NCBI GenBank assembly: GCA_022703375.1 | Contig: JAKLDS010000009.1 | Span: 1 to 58,932, forward strand | Direction: 5' to 3' | From: Deltaproteobacteria bacterium | Lineage (GTDB): Bacteria > Desulfobacterota > Syntrophia > Syntrophales > Smithellaceae | Length of the DNA stretch: 58,932 bases | Shown here: positions 58,758 to 58,932 of the stretch, piece by piece | How positions within the stretch are numbered: position 1 is the first letter of the stretch | How the letters are laid out: each line of letters begins with the position of its first letter | Translations under genes and position numbers: made by a program | The notes under the pieces: model-generated | What the model saw: the letters and a program-made list of their open reading frames with translations, nothing else | Databases searched by the model: none | Told to the model about the DNA's origin: nothing

Positions 58758-58932
58758 ATAATTGCGTGACAATGCATATCGCTAGTTTAAAGCTGAACCA
58801 GTTAATAATAAGACCATATCACGGGCTATAGCCCTCCGCCTAAGCGGGATAATTCTACTTACGCTTTGAGCTAATCCCGATTAATCGGGATGATGCTCAA
58901 AGCGAGTATCATTATAATAATTATTATGGTCA

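Overview
This window looks like a chromosomal stretch of an anaerobic, mid-GC member of the Desulfobacterota (the former Deltaproteobacteria), most like Syntrophales/Smithella-type organisms. The taxonomic call is an inference from gene content: a one-protein homocysteine methyltransferase/methylenetetrahydrofolate reductase, a KamA-type radical SAM enzyme, a VKOR-thioredoxin fusion, a c-di-AMP riboswitch and a dense c-di-GMP operon. No rRNA other than 5S is present to confirm it.

Layout. (1) 1-2722: the left edge is a run of integron gene cassettes, four units each closed by an attC-like site. They encode an exported TPM-domain protein, a tiny membrane protein, an unknown 245-residue protein and a BrnT/CopG-type toxin-antitoxin pair. 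No integron integrase is visible. (2) 2817-9238: housekeeping and redox genes (Tat-exported flavodoxin, hotdog thioesterase, methionine/folate enzyme, universal stress protein, THUMP RNA methyltransferase, VKOR-DsbA fusion). (3) 9336-16051: kdpABC potassium pump operon, read leftwards. It sits behind a c-di-AMP (ydaO/yuaA) riboswitch and ends with a KdpD that has no kinase domain; no kdpE is seen. (4) 16200-20717: arsenic resistance operon arsR-thioredoxin-permease-micropeptide-lipoprotein hydrolase-arsC-acr3, with a promoter/operator in front of arsR. (5) 20867-23931: diaminopimelate-type decarboxylase and a PiT phosphate transporter with its DUF47 partner. (6) 24068-28451: a five-gene unit of KamA radical SAM aminomutase, two ATP-grasp ligases, DUF486 and a GNAT, which looks like an uncharacterised beta-amino-acid pathway. 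(7) 28604-33113: mutM, an unknown gene, and a PilZ/HD-GYP-like N-domain/HDOD/GGDEF signalling operon.

(8) 33120-41682: an 8.5 kb integrated element in the 3' half of a tRNA-Arg gene, with a 45-bp direct repeat at the ends. It carries integrase, excisionase-like and repressor-like genes, a CHC2 primase fragment, a RepA-like ATPase, a GGAAAC repeat cluster (possible origin), a terminase-small-subunit-like gene and two candidate structured RNAs, but no capsid or tail genes. The layout resembles a phage satellite (PICI-like).

(9) 41779-53128: pabBC fusion, HXXEE protein, GNAT, two tRNA-Ser genes directly beside serS, murJ, DUF167, yggT, an alpha/beta hydrolase, proC, RNase G and a YrdC/Sua5 protein. 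(10) 53326-58932: a 5'-truncated EamA transporter; an apparent oxygen-response unit (class III cyclase, di-iron MBL protein, ferritin-like protein); a nucleotidyltransferase/partner pair; a broken hicA; a small membrane protein; and the 5S rRNA end of an rrn operon. The right edge falls at what looks like the 3' end of 23S rRNA.
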